Below are positions 1 to 6,676 of a stretch of DNA of 21,087 nt, piece after piece. The notes beneath the pieces were generated by a model. It was not told the origin of the DNA, ran no database searches, and saw only the letters and a list, made by a program, of their open reading frames with translations. Source of the DNA: JBGAMH01 sp044222045 (GTDB taxonomy: Bacteria > Eisenbacteria > RBG-16-71-46); the NCBI GenBank assembly GCA_044222045.1, contig JBGAOB010000050.1:1-21087 (forward strand). Reading direction: 5' to 3'. Position numbers and translations under genes: made by a program. The stretch's first letter is position 1, and every line of letters starts with the position of its first letter.

Positions 1-877
1 CCAGCAGCCCCGCCACGGTCAGCTCGCGCACCTTGGCGCTGAGCGTGCGGGAATCGTGCTGGACGGTGTCCGTGACGACGACTTCGGTGATGGGCGACTC
101 CTCGATGCGCTCCAGGGCACCGGGGCAGAACACGCCGTGCGTGACACCCGCGTAGATGCTCCGGGCGCCGCGCGCGCGGATCGCGGCCGCGGCCTGGCAG
201 AGCGTGCGCGCGGTGGTCACGACGTCGTCGAACATCACGACGTTCTTGCCGTCGACCTCACCGATGATGTTCATGACCTCGACCGAGTCGGCCTTGGGTC
301 GGCGCTTGTCGACGAGCGCCAGTTCCGCCCCCAACCGCTTGGCGTACGCGCGCGCCATCTTCACGCTGCCGATGTCGGGCGCGACCACCACCAGGTTCGG
401 GATGGCCATGGCCGCGAAGTGCTCCACCAGCACCGGCGCGGCGTAGAGATGGTCGAGCGGGATGTCGAAGAAGCCCTGGATCTGCGCGCTGTGCAGGTCC
501 ATCGTCAGCGCGCGATCGGCTCCCGCCACCGTGATCACGTTGGCCACGAGCTTCGCGGTGATCGGCGCGCGCGGCTGGTCCTTGCGGTCCTGGCGCGCGT
601 AGCCGAAGTACGGCATCACCGCGGTCACGCGGCGCGCCGAGGCGCGCTTGGCGGCATCCAGCATGACCAGCAGTTCCATGAGGTGATCCGCCGGGGCGTT
701 CGTGGCCTGCACCACGAACACGTCGCCACCGCGGATGTTCTCGTTGAACCGTACGGAGACTTCGCCGTCCTCGAACGTGGTCACGGCCACGTCGCCGAGC
801 GGCACCTTGAGCTTGTCGCAGATCGCCTGCGCCAGCTTGCGACTGGCGTTCCCCGCGAAAACACGGCACGGGTCCAA
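1..877 (-). CDS. prs: Ribose-phosphate pyrophosphokinase (PRPP synthetase), 3' end beyond window
   Basis: Makes PRPP from ribose 5-phosphate and ATP, feeding purine, pyrimidine, His, Trp and NAD synthesis in the cytoplasm. The frame shows family landmarks in order: VFAGNAS near the N-terminus, FEDGEVSVRFNENIRGGDVF, the catalytic flexible loop PYFGYARQDRK, DLHSAQIQGFFDIP, DKRRPKADSVEVMNIIG and the PRPP loop. About 292 residues are visible against a family length near 315, so only about 20-25 residues are missing. The start is a TTG (877-875), preceded by GGAGG at 889-885 with a 7-nt spacer; no better start lies just upstream. The phosphate-binding loop reads DDVVTTART (residues 217-225), where the family usually has DDxxDTxGT, an unusual Asp-to-Thr and Gly-to-Arg change. 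It lies downstream of tRNA-Gln and spoVG on the same strand, probably in one transcript. Identity is near certain; the exact start is probable. Confidence 0.95.
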   Translation of the reverse strand, partial: MDPCRVFAGNASRKLAQAICDKLKVPLGDVAVTTFEDGEVSVRFNENIRGGDVFVVQATNAPADHLMELLVMLDAAKRASARRVTAVMPYFGYARQDRKDQPRAPITAKLVANVITVAGADRALTMDLHSAQIQGFFDIPLDHLYAAPVLVEHFAAMAIPNLVVVAPDIGSVKMARAYAKRLGAELALVDKRRPKADSVEVMNIIGEVDGKNVVMFDDVVTTARTLCQAAAAIRARGARSIYAGVTHGVFCPGALERIEESPITEVVVTDTVQHDSRTLSAKVRELTVAGLL

Positions 878-913
878 GCCTGAGCCTCCCGCGTCCTGCT
901 GCGTAGTCGACTT

Positions 914-1014
914 CGCGGGGGTTCTCCCCGCGCCCGAACGAAGTGACACCTCGCCGCTCCGCGAACGGAGCGACCTCCACGAGCCGCGGAACCGCACCTC
1001 CCGGAGGAAGTGCG
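914..1014 (-). other. Three GC-rich hairpins between tRNA-Gln and prs
   Basis: The spacer from the tRNA 3' end to prs folds into three stems. One is 993-1014 (9 bp around one mismatch). The second is 955-972 (7 bp, loop UUCG in the minus transcript). The third is 914-932 (7 bp, 5-nt loop). No T-run follows any of them. They could be processing or protection structures between tRNA and mRNA, or a weak attenuator. The stems are seen directly; the role is inferred. Confidence 0.4.
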
Positions 1015-1063
1015 ATCCACGCTCAAGTCTCGAATGCGGAAGCCGTTCCCCCGGGCCCCGGGT

Positions 1064-1138
1064 TGGCTGGGGCGGGAGGATTCGAACCTCCGAATGCGAG
1101 ATCCAAAGTCTCGTGCCTTACCGCTTGGCCACGCCCCA
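1064..1138 (-). tRNA. tRNA-Gln (anticodon UUG)
   Basis: A full cloverleaf is present. The 7-bp acceptor stem is TGGGGCG/CGCCCCA, the D arm GCC...GGC, the anticodon stem CGAGA/TCTCG with loop CTTTGGA, the variable loop 5 nt, and the T arm GGAGG-TTCGAAT-CCTCC. The discriminator is G and the CCA end is encoded (1066-1064). Bases 34-36 are TTG, so it reads CAA and is charged with glutamine. The U1-A72 first pair is typical of bacterial tRNA-Gln. The gene sits between spoVG and prs on the same strand, probably cotranscribed. A 6-bp hairpin (1146-1160, AACGGG/CCCGTT) lies just before the mature 5' end. Confidence 0.98.
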
Positions 1139-1531
1139 CCAACAGAACGGGCATCCCGTTACGGTCCGTCTCCCTCGCGAGCGAAGTCAGGGAGCCGGGG
1201 TGAAAGCCGATGGCCCAGAGAAACAGCTGGGAAGGGAAAAGCGGGCGGGAGTCTACGGGGCGCGCGGGAAGGAGTCAAAGCCGCACGCCCCGCAGGGCAG
1301 CCTGCCGGCCGCGCGATCGAGCCGGTCCGGCGGTCGGTCACCGGGCGATGGGCACTGCCCGCCGACCGTCCCGGGGGGCGAGATGCGTCGCTCCCGGCGA
1401 GGGCGGCGCTTGGGCCCGGGGCGCCGCCACCTGCGGCGGGCCGGCGCCCGGCCCGAGAAGCCGTCCGCCGGACATGAATCGGCCGCCCGCGGCGGGGGCC
1501 GTAGGCGGCATCGAGGGGCGCTGGCGGTACG
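1139..1531. other. Gene-free spacer between spoVG and tRNA-Gln
   Basis: No convincing gene is found in these 393 bp; open frames here are low-complexity Arg/Pro/Gly products of GC bias. Several stems are visible: 1146-1160, 1170-1194 (CTCCCT/AGGGAG) and a long GC-rich stem around 1416-1451 (CCGGG...CCCGG with one bulge). The last could slow or end transcription after spoVG, but has no T-run. I found no clear -35/-10 pair for the tRNA. Confidence 0.45.
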
Positions 1532-1834
1532 TCAGTCCGAGTAGGCCTGCGATTCCTCGTGGTGGCGCGGAGACGGGTTGGCCATCTCCTTTTCGTATTC
1601 CGCCATGACGATCTCGGTGAGGTATTTCCGAGTCGAGTCGTTGATCGGATGGGCGAGGTCCTGGTGCTGGCCATCCGGACGCTTGCGGCTCGGCATCGCG
1701 ACGAACAAACCGGAGTTGCCGTGGATGATCTTGAGCCCCCGCACGACGAAGGAGTTGTTCAACGTGATGGAGACGAAAGCTTTGAGCTTGTCGTCGGAAC
1801 GAAGTGAGACCCTGACCTCGGTGATCTCGATCAT
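1532..1834 (-). CDS. spoVG: SpoVG family RNA/DNA-binding regulator
   Basis: A 100-residue protein matching SpoVG along its length: MIEITEVRVSL at the N-terminus, FVSITLNNSFVVRGLKIIHG, then GLFVAMPSRKRPDG and the HPINDSTRKYL region. The family is named from Bacillus sporulation but is wide-spread. In several bacteria it binds RNA or DNA and acts as a global post-transcriptional regulator. Its presence therefore does not imply sporulation, and no sporulation genes are visible here. The ATG at 1834 follows GAGGTGA with a short spacer. It lies 118 bp downstream of ispE and upstream of tRNA-Gln and prs. In Bacillus spoVG is also near prs (spoVG-glmU-prs) and ispE, so the neighbourhood is partly ancestral. 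The C-terminal tail is charged and divergent, as usual for the family. Confidence 0.95.
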   Translation of the reverse strand: MIEITEVRVSLRSDDKLKAFVSITLNNSFVVRGLKIIHGNSGLFVAMPSRKRPDGQHQDLAHPINDSTRKYLTEIVMAEYEKEMANPSPRHHEESQAYSD

Positions 1835-1862
1835 GAAGTCACCTCGGAGCCTTCCATGGTTT

Positions 1863-1888
1863 GGGCGGCACACCGTGGGAGTGCGCCC
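1863..1888 (-). other. Hairpin between ispE and spoVG
   Basis: GGGC-GCAC pairs with GTGC-(C)-GCCC around a 9-base loop, with one bulged base. It lies in the 118-bp leader upstream of spoVG. No T-run follows and no clear promoter is visible. It may be an attenuator or a stabilising stem. Low confidence. Confidence 0.25.
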
Positions 1889-1952
1889 TGGCGATCCGTA
1901 GCGGGACCTGGCTTGCTCGAGCTGTGTTGGGCATCCGTGCCTCCGGCTCAAG

Positions 1953-2903
1953 TCACAGCAGCGTCTTCGTTCGTGAACCCGTCGCCATGGAACGCACCGC
2001 GAACAGCGGTTCGTCCCCACGGAACCGGGACACGATCGCGCGGATCGAGGTGCGAGGGGGGACCAAACCGAAAACGGCCGAACCGCTTCCGGTCAGCCGA
2101 GTCGAATCGAGACCAGCCTCGCGCAATCGCGCGCTCAGATCCTCGAAGTCGGCCCGACGATCACCAAGCACCCGTTCGAACGTGTTGCCCAGAGCGAGTG
2201 CGCGAGAAGGACTTACACGCGCGCGCGCAAGGTTCGCCGCGGATCTTAGGTGGCGGCCCCATGCTGTCAAGCCATATTTGGCTCCATCGATCCGCGCAAA
2301 AGCGTCCCGCGTCGACACGTGCCATGGCGGCATCGCGACGACGGCGCGGAAGCCGCTGCTCAAACGCACGCGTCGCAGACGCTCGCCCCGCCCGAGTCCC
2401 AGTGCACTCCCGCCGGAGATCGCGAACGGCACGTCGGAACCCAGCACGCTCGCGATCGCGAGCCGTTCGGCGGCCGTCGGCTTCGCGCCGTGGAGCCGCG
2501 CCATCGCGATCACGGCCGCGGCCGCGTCGGCACTGCCGCCGCCGAGCCCGGCCTGAGAAGGAATGCGCTTGATCAACGTGAACCGCGCCCCGCCGGCGAG
2601 GCCCAGCCGCTCCGCGGTCAGGCGCGCCGCGCGCAGCACGAGGTTGTCCTCGCCCGCGGGAATGTGGCGCCGGGCGGTCGCCGGCAACGCGCCGCGCACC
2701 GCCGCGTTCTCGTGCCGCACGCGCAGCGTGAAGCCCGAACGCGCGCGTTCCGCCACCAGCGTGTCGTGCAGGCTGATCGACTGGAAGAACGTGACCAGGT
2801 CGTGGAAGCCGTCGTCGCGTGGCGGCCCGACGAGGAGTCCCAGGTTCAGCTTCGCGCGCGCGTCCACCAGCACGCGCCGCGGCGGCGTGCGGCGCGCGCG
2901 CAT
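1953..2903 (-). CDS. ispE: 4-diphosphocytidyl-2-C-methyl-D-erythritol kinase
   Basis: GHMP-superfamily kinase of the non-mevalonate (MEP) isoprenoid pathway. It phosphorylates the 2-hydroxyl of CDP-methylerythritol using ATP. It has 316 residues, slightly longer than the usual 280-300. Landmarks are the N-terminal substrate-binding strand ARAKLNLGL (about residues 15-23), GFHDLVTFFQSI, the ATP-binding glycine motif PSQAGLGGGSADAAAAV, SDVPFAISGG, and the C-terminal GHMP motif LTGSGSAVFGL. The ATG at 2903 overlaps the stop of the upstream prenyltransferase by one base (TGATG), so translation is probably coupled. Isoprenoid precursors made here could feed the polyprenyl phosphate used by its upstream neighbour; that metabolic link is inference. 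The C-terminus after the GHMP motif (about 37 residues) is Ser/Arg-rich and poorly conserved. Confidence 0.95.
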   Translation of the reverse strand: MRARRTPPRRVLVDARAKLNLGLLVGPPRDDGFHDLVTFFQSISLHDTLVAERARSGFTLRVRHENAAVRGALPATARRHIPAGEDNLVLRAARLTAERLGLAGGARFTLIKRIPSQAGLGGGSADAAAAVIAMARLHGAKPTAAERLAIASVLGSDVPFAISGGSALGLGRGERLRRVRLSSGFRAVVAMPPWHVSTRDAFARIDGAKYGLTAWGRHLRSAANLARARVSPSRALALGNTFERVLGDRRADFEDLSARLREAGLDSTRLTGSGSAVFGLVPPRTSIRAIVSRFRGDEPLFAVRSMATGSRTKTLL

Positions 2904-3793
2904 CACGACCGGCCGTAGAGCAGCCAGACCACCGAGGCCAGGTACAGCACCACCGTGATCTGCAGGGGGCGGTCGGTGAGCAGCACCATCGAGGGGTCCT
3001 CGCTCGTCTCCGACACGCGCACCAGGTAGAAGTAGCGGAACAGGCCGTACGCCACGAACGGCACCGTGTAGAGCAGTGCCTCGGTGTGGAACTTGTCCAC
3101 CGTGCCCGGCCAGATCGTGTAGAGCGCGTAGCCCATCAGCGCGGCCGAGGCCGACACGTTCAGCAGACCGTCGAGCAGTTCGGGCGTGTAGTTGCGCAGC
3201 ACCGCGCGCTGCTGCGTGGCCCCCTGCCCCGCGTTCGCGAGCTCGCGGCGGCGCTTGGACAACCCCAGGAACAGCGCACCGAAGAACGTGCACACCATGA
3301 GCCAGGGCGACAGCTGGATCGTGGCGTCGATCGGCCGCAGCAACTCGACGCCGGCGATCGCGCGCAGCACGAAGCCGTTCGCGATCAGGAACACGTCGAT
3401 CAGCACGTGATGCTTGAGCCAGAAGCTGTACAGCAGGTTGCTCACCAGGTAGATGCCGGCCACGATCGCGAACGGCGCGCCGAGCCACCACGCGATCGCG
3501 CCCACCGCCACGTAGAGCAGCGGCAGCATCACCCACGCCACGGGCACCGGCAGCCGGCCCGACGCGATCGGGCGCTTGCGCTTCTTCACGTGCTGGCGGT
3601 CGGCCTCCACGTCCATGAGGTCGTTCAGCACGTACACCGAGCCCGACAACAGCGAGAACGCCGCGAAGCCCGCCGCGGCGCGCGCCACGAGCGAACCGTT
3701 CGCGAGGTTCTGCGAGAAGATCACGCCCGCGAACAGCAGCAGGTTCTTGGTCCACTGCTTGGGGCGCAGGGCTTCGACGGCGGCGAAGATCAC
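2903..3793 (-). CDS. UbiA-family prenyltransferase, decaprenyl-phosphate phosphoribosyltransferase type
   Basis: Integral membrane protein of 296 residues with many hydrophobic helices. The first Asp-rich motif is NDLMDVEADRQHVKKRKRPI, close to the NDxxDxxxDxxHxxKxxRPIAxG pattern of decaprenyl-phosphate (DPPR) synthases such as mycobacterial UbiA/Rv3806c. It also has YSFWLKHHVLIDVFLIANGF. By family it would move 5-phosphoribose from PRPP to a polyprenyl phosphate at the membrane, the first step to lipid-linked arabinose or ribose. The start is a GTG (3793-3791) with GAGGAG upstream, overlapping the stop of gmhA as GTGA. No epimerase pair (DprE1/DprE2) is in the window, so the final sugar is unknown. 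The PRPP donor could come from prs four features downstream. Family assignment is strong; the exact acceptor lipid is inferred. Confidence 0.85.
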   Translation of the reverse strand: MIFAAVEALRPKQWTKNLLLFAGVIFSQNLANGSLVARAAAGFAAFSLLSGSVYVLNDLMDVEADRQHVKKRKRPIASGRLPVPVAWVMLPLLYVAVGAIAWWLGAPFAIVAGIYLVSNLLYSFWLKHHVLIDVFLIANGFVLRAIAGVELLRPIDATIQLSPWLMVCTFFGALFLGLSKRRRELANAGQGATQQRAVLRNYTPELLDGLLNVSASAALMGYALYTIWPGTVDKFHTEALLYTVPFVAYGLFRYFYLVRVSETSEDPSMVLLTDRPLQITVVLYLASVVWLLYGRS

Positions 3794-4488
3794 CGGGACG
3801 CTCCTCGCGGCCGCTTGCGCGCGCGCGTCGGCGTGGCCGCCCGGCGCGCCCGCGCGGGCCGCTTCGGCTTCGCGGGCGCGGGCGGCGGCGGCGGGAACAG
3901 CGCGCGCTCCACCAGTTCGCACACCGTGTGCCCCATGGCGATGTGGCCCTCCTGGATGCGCGGCGTGATCGCGCTGGGCGTGACCAGCGCCACGTCGCAC
4001 GACGCGGCGAACTCGCCACCCTTTTCGCCCGTCATGCCCACCACGGTCATGCCGAGCTTCTGCGCCACGTGCACGCAACGGCGGATGCTCTCCGAGCCGC
4101 CGCTCGTGGTGATCGCCACGAGCACGTCACCCGGCGCGCCGAGCCCCTCGAGCTGGCGCGAGAACACCTGCGCGTAGCCGTAGTCGTTGCCGATCGCCGT
4201 GAGCGACGAGGTGTTCACCGTGAGCGCGACGGCCGCGAGCGCCGGGCGGTCGAGGAAGTATCGGCCCTGCAGCTCGGCCGCCAGGTGCTGTGCGTCGGCG
4301 GCGCTGCCGCCGTTGCCGCAGAAGTACACGGTGCCCCCGTTCTCCAGGCACGCGATCAGCGTTTCGGCGGCCGCGGCCACCGCGTCGGAGCACTCCCGCT
4401 CGAGGCGCGCCATCGCGCGCCCCGCGTCGCGAAGCGTCGTCCGCGCCGCCCGTTCCAGCGGACCCGATTCCCTGCGTCGCACCGCCAT
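3790..4488 (-). CDS. gmhA: D-sedoheptulose-7-phosphate isomerase-like SIS protein with basic Pro-rich tail
   Basis: The SIS-domain core (about residues 30-190) matches GmhA: CLENGGTVYFCGNGGSAADAQH, the active-site Glu in LAAELQGRY, NDYGYAQVFSRQLEGL, ITTSGGSESIRRCV and the C-terminal IQEGHIAMGHTVCELVE with the catalytic His region. GmhA turns sedoheptulose 7-phosphate into heptose 7-phosphate for LPS core or other heptose-containing glycans. The protein has 232 residues against about 190-200 for the family. The extra part is a C-terminal tail starting with five prolines and rich in Lys/Arg/Ala. ATG at 4488 has AGGGAGG upstream. It starts 26 bp after rmlD and overlaps the prenyltransferase start by 4 bp. 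No other heptose genes (gmhB, hldE) are here, so a related SIS sugar isomerase is possible. Confidence 0.85.
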   Translation of the reverse strand: MAVRRRESGPLERAARTTLRDAGRAMARLERECSDAVAAAAETLIACLENGGTVYFCGNGGSAADAQHLAAELQGRYFLDRPALAAVALTVNTSSLTAIGNDYGYAQVFSRQLEGLGAPGDVLVAITTSGGSESIRRCVHVAQKLGMTVVGMTGEKGGEFAASCDVALVTPSAITPRIQEGHIAMGHTVCELVERALFPPPPPAPAKPKRPARARRAATPTRARKRPRGASR

Positions 4489-4514
4489 GATCCCTCCCTA
4501 TCGGCCGAAACGGC

Positions 4515-5414
4515 TCACGAACTGAGCGTGGCCAGGTAGCGCCCGAGTGCATCGCGCCAGTCCGGCATGCGCCAGCCCGTCGTGTGCTCGAACTTCCCGC
4601 AATCCAGCACCGAATACGCCGGCCGGGCCGCCGGCCGCCCGAACGCCTCCGAGGTCGTGGGCGACACCGCCGCCGTCGCGCCCGCCGCCTCGCGAATCGC
4701 CTGCGCGAACTCGAACCACGTGCACTCGCCCGAGTTCACCAGGTGGTACGTGCCGCGCGCGCGCGCGTCCATCAGGCGCCACAGCCCCTCGGCCAGATCC
4801 GCGGTCCACGTGGGGCAGCCGCGCTGGTCGGTGACCACCGAGACCGGCTGGCCCTGCACGAGCCGACCGCGGATCGTGTCCACGAAGTTGCGCCCGCCGG
4901 CGCCGTAGAGCCACGCCGTGCGCACGATCGTGTGCCGCTCGCTGGCCTGACGCACGGCCTCCTCGCCCTGCCACTTCGTGCGCGCGTACACCGACTGCGG
5001 TGCGATCGGGTCGTCCTCGAGCCACGGCCGCGCACCGTTGCCGCCGAACACGTAGTCGGTGGAGATCGCGAGCAGGTCGGCGCCCGCGTCGCGCGCGGCC
5101 AGCGCCACGTGTTCGCTGCCCGCCGCGTTCGCCAGGTACGCGCGCCGCGGATCCACCTCGCAGCCGTCCACGTCGGTCCACGCCGCGAAGTGCAGGATCC
5201 ACTCGGGGCGATCCACGCGCACCATGGCGCGCAGCGTGGCGCCGTCGGGCTCGCTGCCGAGCGCGTACACGCGCCGCTGCGCGAGCACGCCCGCGAAGCG
5301 CGCCGACTGCGCGTCGTCCTCGAACACGCCGATCACCTCGTGCCCGCGGGACTCGAGCGCGGGACGCATCGCCTGCGCGAGCATGCCGCCCGCGCCGGTG
5401 ATCATCACCCTCAA
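4515..5414 (-). CDS. rmlD: dTDP-4-dehydrorhamnose reductase
   Basis: Extended short-chain dehydrogenase (299 residues, the usual RmlD length) that reduces dTDP-4-dehydro-L-rhamnose to dTDP-L-rhamnose with NAD(P)H. Visible are the nucleotide-binding TGAGGML near the start, HFAAWTDVDGCE, ISTDYVFGG, the catalytic YxxxK in VYARTKWQGEE, and RTAWLYGAGGRNFV. I chose the TTG at 5414-5412 over the ATG at 5405. It gives the usual M-R-V-M-I-T-G opening, has GGTGGAG upstream with 5-nt spacing, and overlaps the rmlA stop as TTGA; the ATG has no well-spaced site. rmlB and rmlC are absent from the window. The product would donate rhamnose to surface polysaccharide. Gene identity strong, start moderately sure. 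Confidence 0.92.
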   Translation of the reverse strand: MRVMITGAGGMLAQAMRPALESRGHEVIGVFEDDAQSARFAGVLAQRRVYALGSEPDGATLRAMVRVDRPEWILHFAAWTDVDGCEVDPRRAYLANAAGSEHVALAARDAGADLLAISTDYVFGGNGARPWLEDDPIAPQSVYARTKWQGEEAVRQASERHTIVRTAWLYGAGGRNFVDTIRGRLVQGQPVSVVTDQRGCPTWTADLAEGLWRLMDARARGTYHLVNSGECTWFEFAQAIREAAGATAAVSPTTSEAFGRPAARPAYSVLDCGKFEHTTGWRMPDWRDALGRYLATLSS

Positions 5415-6535
5415 GCCAGCTCCACCCGGCTCGTGTCGCCCAGCATCAGGCGGTGCGCCGACGGGCGCGCCTCGGTGCTGGTGACCACCACGTCGCGTCC
5501 GATCAGGCTGGACTCGATGCGCCCGGGAATGTCGCGGATCACGCTGCGGTCGAGCACGATCGAATGCTCCACCTCGCAGCCCGTCAGCTCCACGCCGTCG
5601 GCGATCGCGCTGAACGGCCCCACGTAGGCCTCGTCCAGCTTCGCGCCGGCGCCGATGACGAGCGGTCCGCGCAGGTGCGAGCGCGTGACCACGGAGCCCT
5701 CGCCCACGAACACCGGCCCCTCGATCACGGTGTGCTCGTCCACGCGGCCGCGGACGTCGGTGACGAGGTCGGCGAGCACGATGCGGTTGGCCTCGAGCAG
5801 GTCTTCCACGCGCCCGGTGTCCTTCCACCAGCCGCGGATCACGTGCGAACGCACGTTGCGGCCGCTCGTGATCAAGTGCTGGATCGCGTCGGTGATCTCG
5901 AGCTCGCCGCGCGGGCTCGGCTGGATCGCGCGCACCGCGTCGAAGATCGAGCTCGTGAACAGGTACACGCCCACCAGCGCCAGGTCGCTTCGCGGCTGCT
6001 TGGGCTTCTCCTCCAGCCGCACCACGCGCTCGCCCTGCAGCTCGGCCACGCCGAACTCCCACGGACGCGCCACCTTCGCGAGCAGGATCTGCGCGTCGGG
6101 CTTCTCGGCCTCGAACTCGCGCACGAACGGCGTGACGCCGTCCTTGATGAGGTTGTCGCCCAGATACATCACGAACGAGTCGCCGGCCATGAACGGCTCC
6201 GCGATCTTCACCGCGTGCGCCAGCCCCAGCGGCGCTTCCTGCTCGATGTACGTGACCTTCAGCCCGAACGCCGAGCCGTCGCCGACCGCGGCGCGGATCT
6301 CGGCCTGGCTGTTCACGAGCACGGTCACCAGCTCGCCCGTGCGATGGTCGGGCTGCAGCATCTCGCGCGGGTCGCTCACGATGATGCCGACTTCCTTGAT
6401 GCCGGCCGCGGCGATCGCCTCGAGCCCGTAGAACAACACCGGCTTGTTCGCCACCGGCACGAGCTGCTTGGCCCGCGTGTGCGTGATCGGCCGCAGGCGC
6501 GTGCCGCGCCCGCCCGCCAGAACGAGTGCCTTCAC
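5411..6535 (-). CDS. rmlA: Glucose-1-phosphate thymidylyltransferase, long form
   Basis: Sugar nucleotidyltransferase of 374 residues. The N-terminal catalytic domain starts MKALVLAGGRGTRLRPIT (residues 1-18) with the sugar/metal site VMYLGDN and VGVYLF. The C-terminal half carries hexapeptide-like turns of a left-handed beta helix (HTVIEGPVFVGEG, SHLRGPLVIGAGAKL). This matches the long RmlA class found in actinobacteria and archaea, not the about 290-residue enterobacterial form. It joins dTTP and glucose 1-phosphate to give dTDP-glucose, the first step to dTDP-rhamnose, in line with rmlD next door. The start is a GTG (6535-6533) overlapping the stop of the upstream 30-residue peptide as GTGA. 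Other sugar or acyl/acetyl activities of the family cannot be excluded. Confidence 0.9.
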   Translation of the reverse strand: MKALVLAGGRGTRLRPITHTRAKQLVPVANKPVLFYGLEAIAAAGIKEVGIIVSDPREMLQPDHRTGELVTVLVNSQAEIRAAVGDGSAFGLKVTYIEQEAPLGLAHAVKIAEPFMAGDSFVMYLGDNLIKDGVTPFVREFEAEKPDAQILLAKVARPWEFGVAELQGERVVRLEEKPKQPRSDLALVGVYLFTSSIFDAVRAIQPSPRGELEITDAIQHLITSGRNVRSHVIRGWWKDTGRVEDLLEANRIVLADLVTDVRGRVDEHTVIEGPVFVGEGSVVTRSHLRGPLVIGAGAKLDEAYVGPFSAIADGVELTGCEVEHSIVLDRSVIRDIPGRIESSLIGRDVVVTSTEARPSAHRLMLGDTSRVELA

Positions 6536-6624
6536 TCCATCCTCCGCAGGTACACGAGTCCGCCGATCACGACGATCGCCGCCACCAGCATCGCGATGAT
6601 CTCGCCCCAGCTCAGTCCGAACAT
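6532..6624 (-). CDS. 30-residue single-helix membrane peptide, TatA-like N-terminus
   Basis: A short ORF between alaS and rmlA, overlooked by length cut-offs. ATG at 6624 follows GGAGGAGG with a 5-nt spacer, one of the best ribosome sites in the window. The stop overlaps the rmlA GTG start (GTGA), so it looks translated and coupled. It starts MFGLSWGEII, continues as one hydrophobic helix of about 18 residues (to about residue 25) and ends YLRRME. The opening resembles TatA/TatB (MFG...E then a helix), with the polar Glu at position 8. It lacks the Gly-Pro hinge and the amphipathic helix, so it cannot be a normal Tat component. It could be a small envelope protein, a leader peptide for rmlA, or a relic. 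Coding is likely; function unknown. Confidence 0.65.
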   Translation of the reverse strand: MFGLSWGEIIAMLVAAIVVIGGLVYLRRME

Positions 6625-6676
6625 CAGGCCCTCCTCCGGGCGCCGGTCGAGCACGCCGCCGCGCCCAGCGGCGTGA

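Noticed and set aside
935..977. Near-repeat CGAACG-AG-GAC-CTC twice upstream of prs
   Set aside because: Short, and one copy overlaps the stem-loop at 955-972; not distinctive enough as a regulator site.
1532..1834. Sporulation function suggested by spoVG
   Set aside because: SpoVG occurs in many non-sporulating bacteria and no sporulation gene is nearby.
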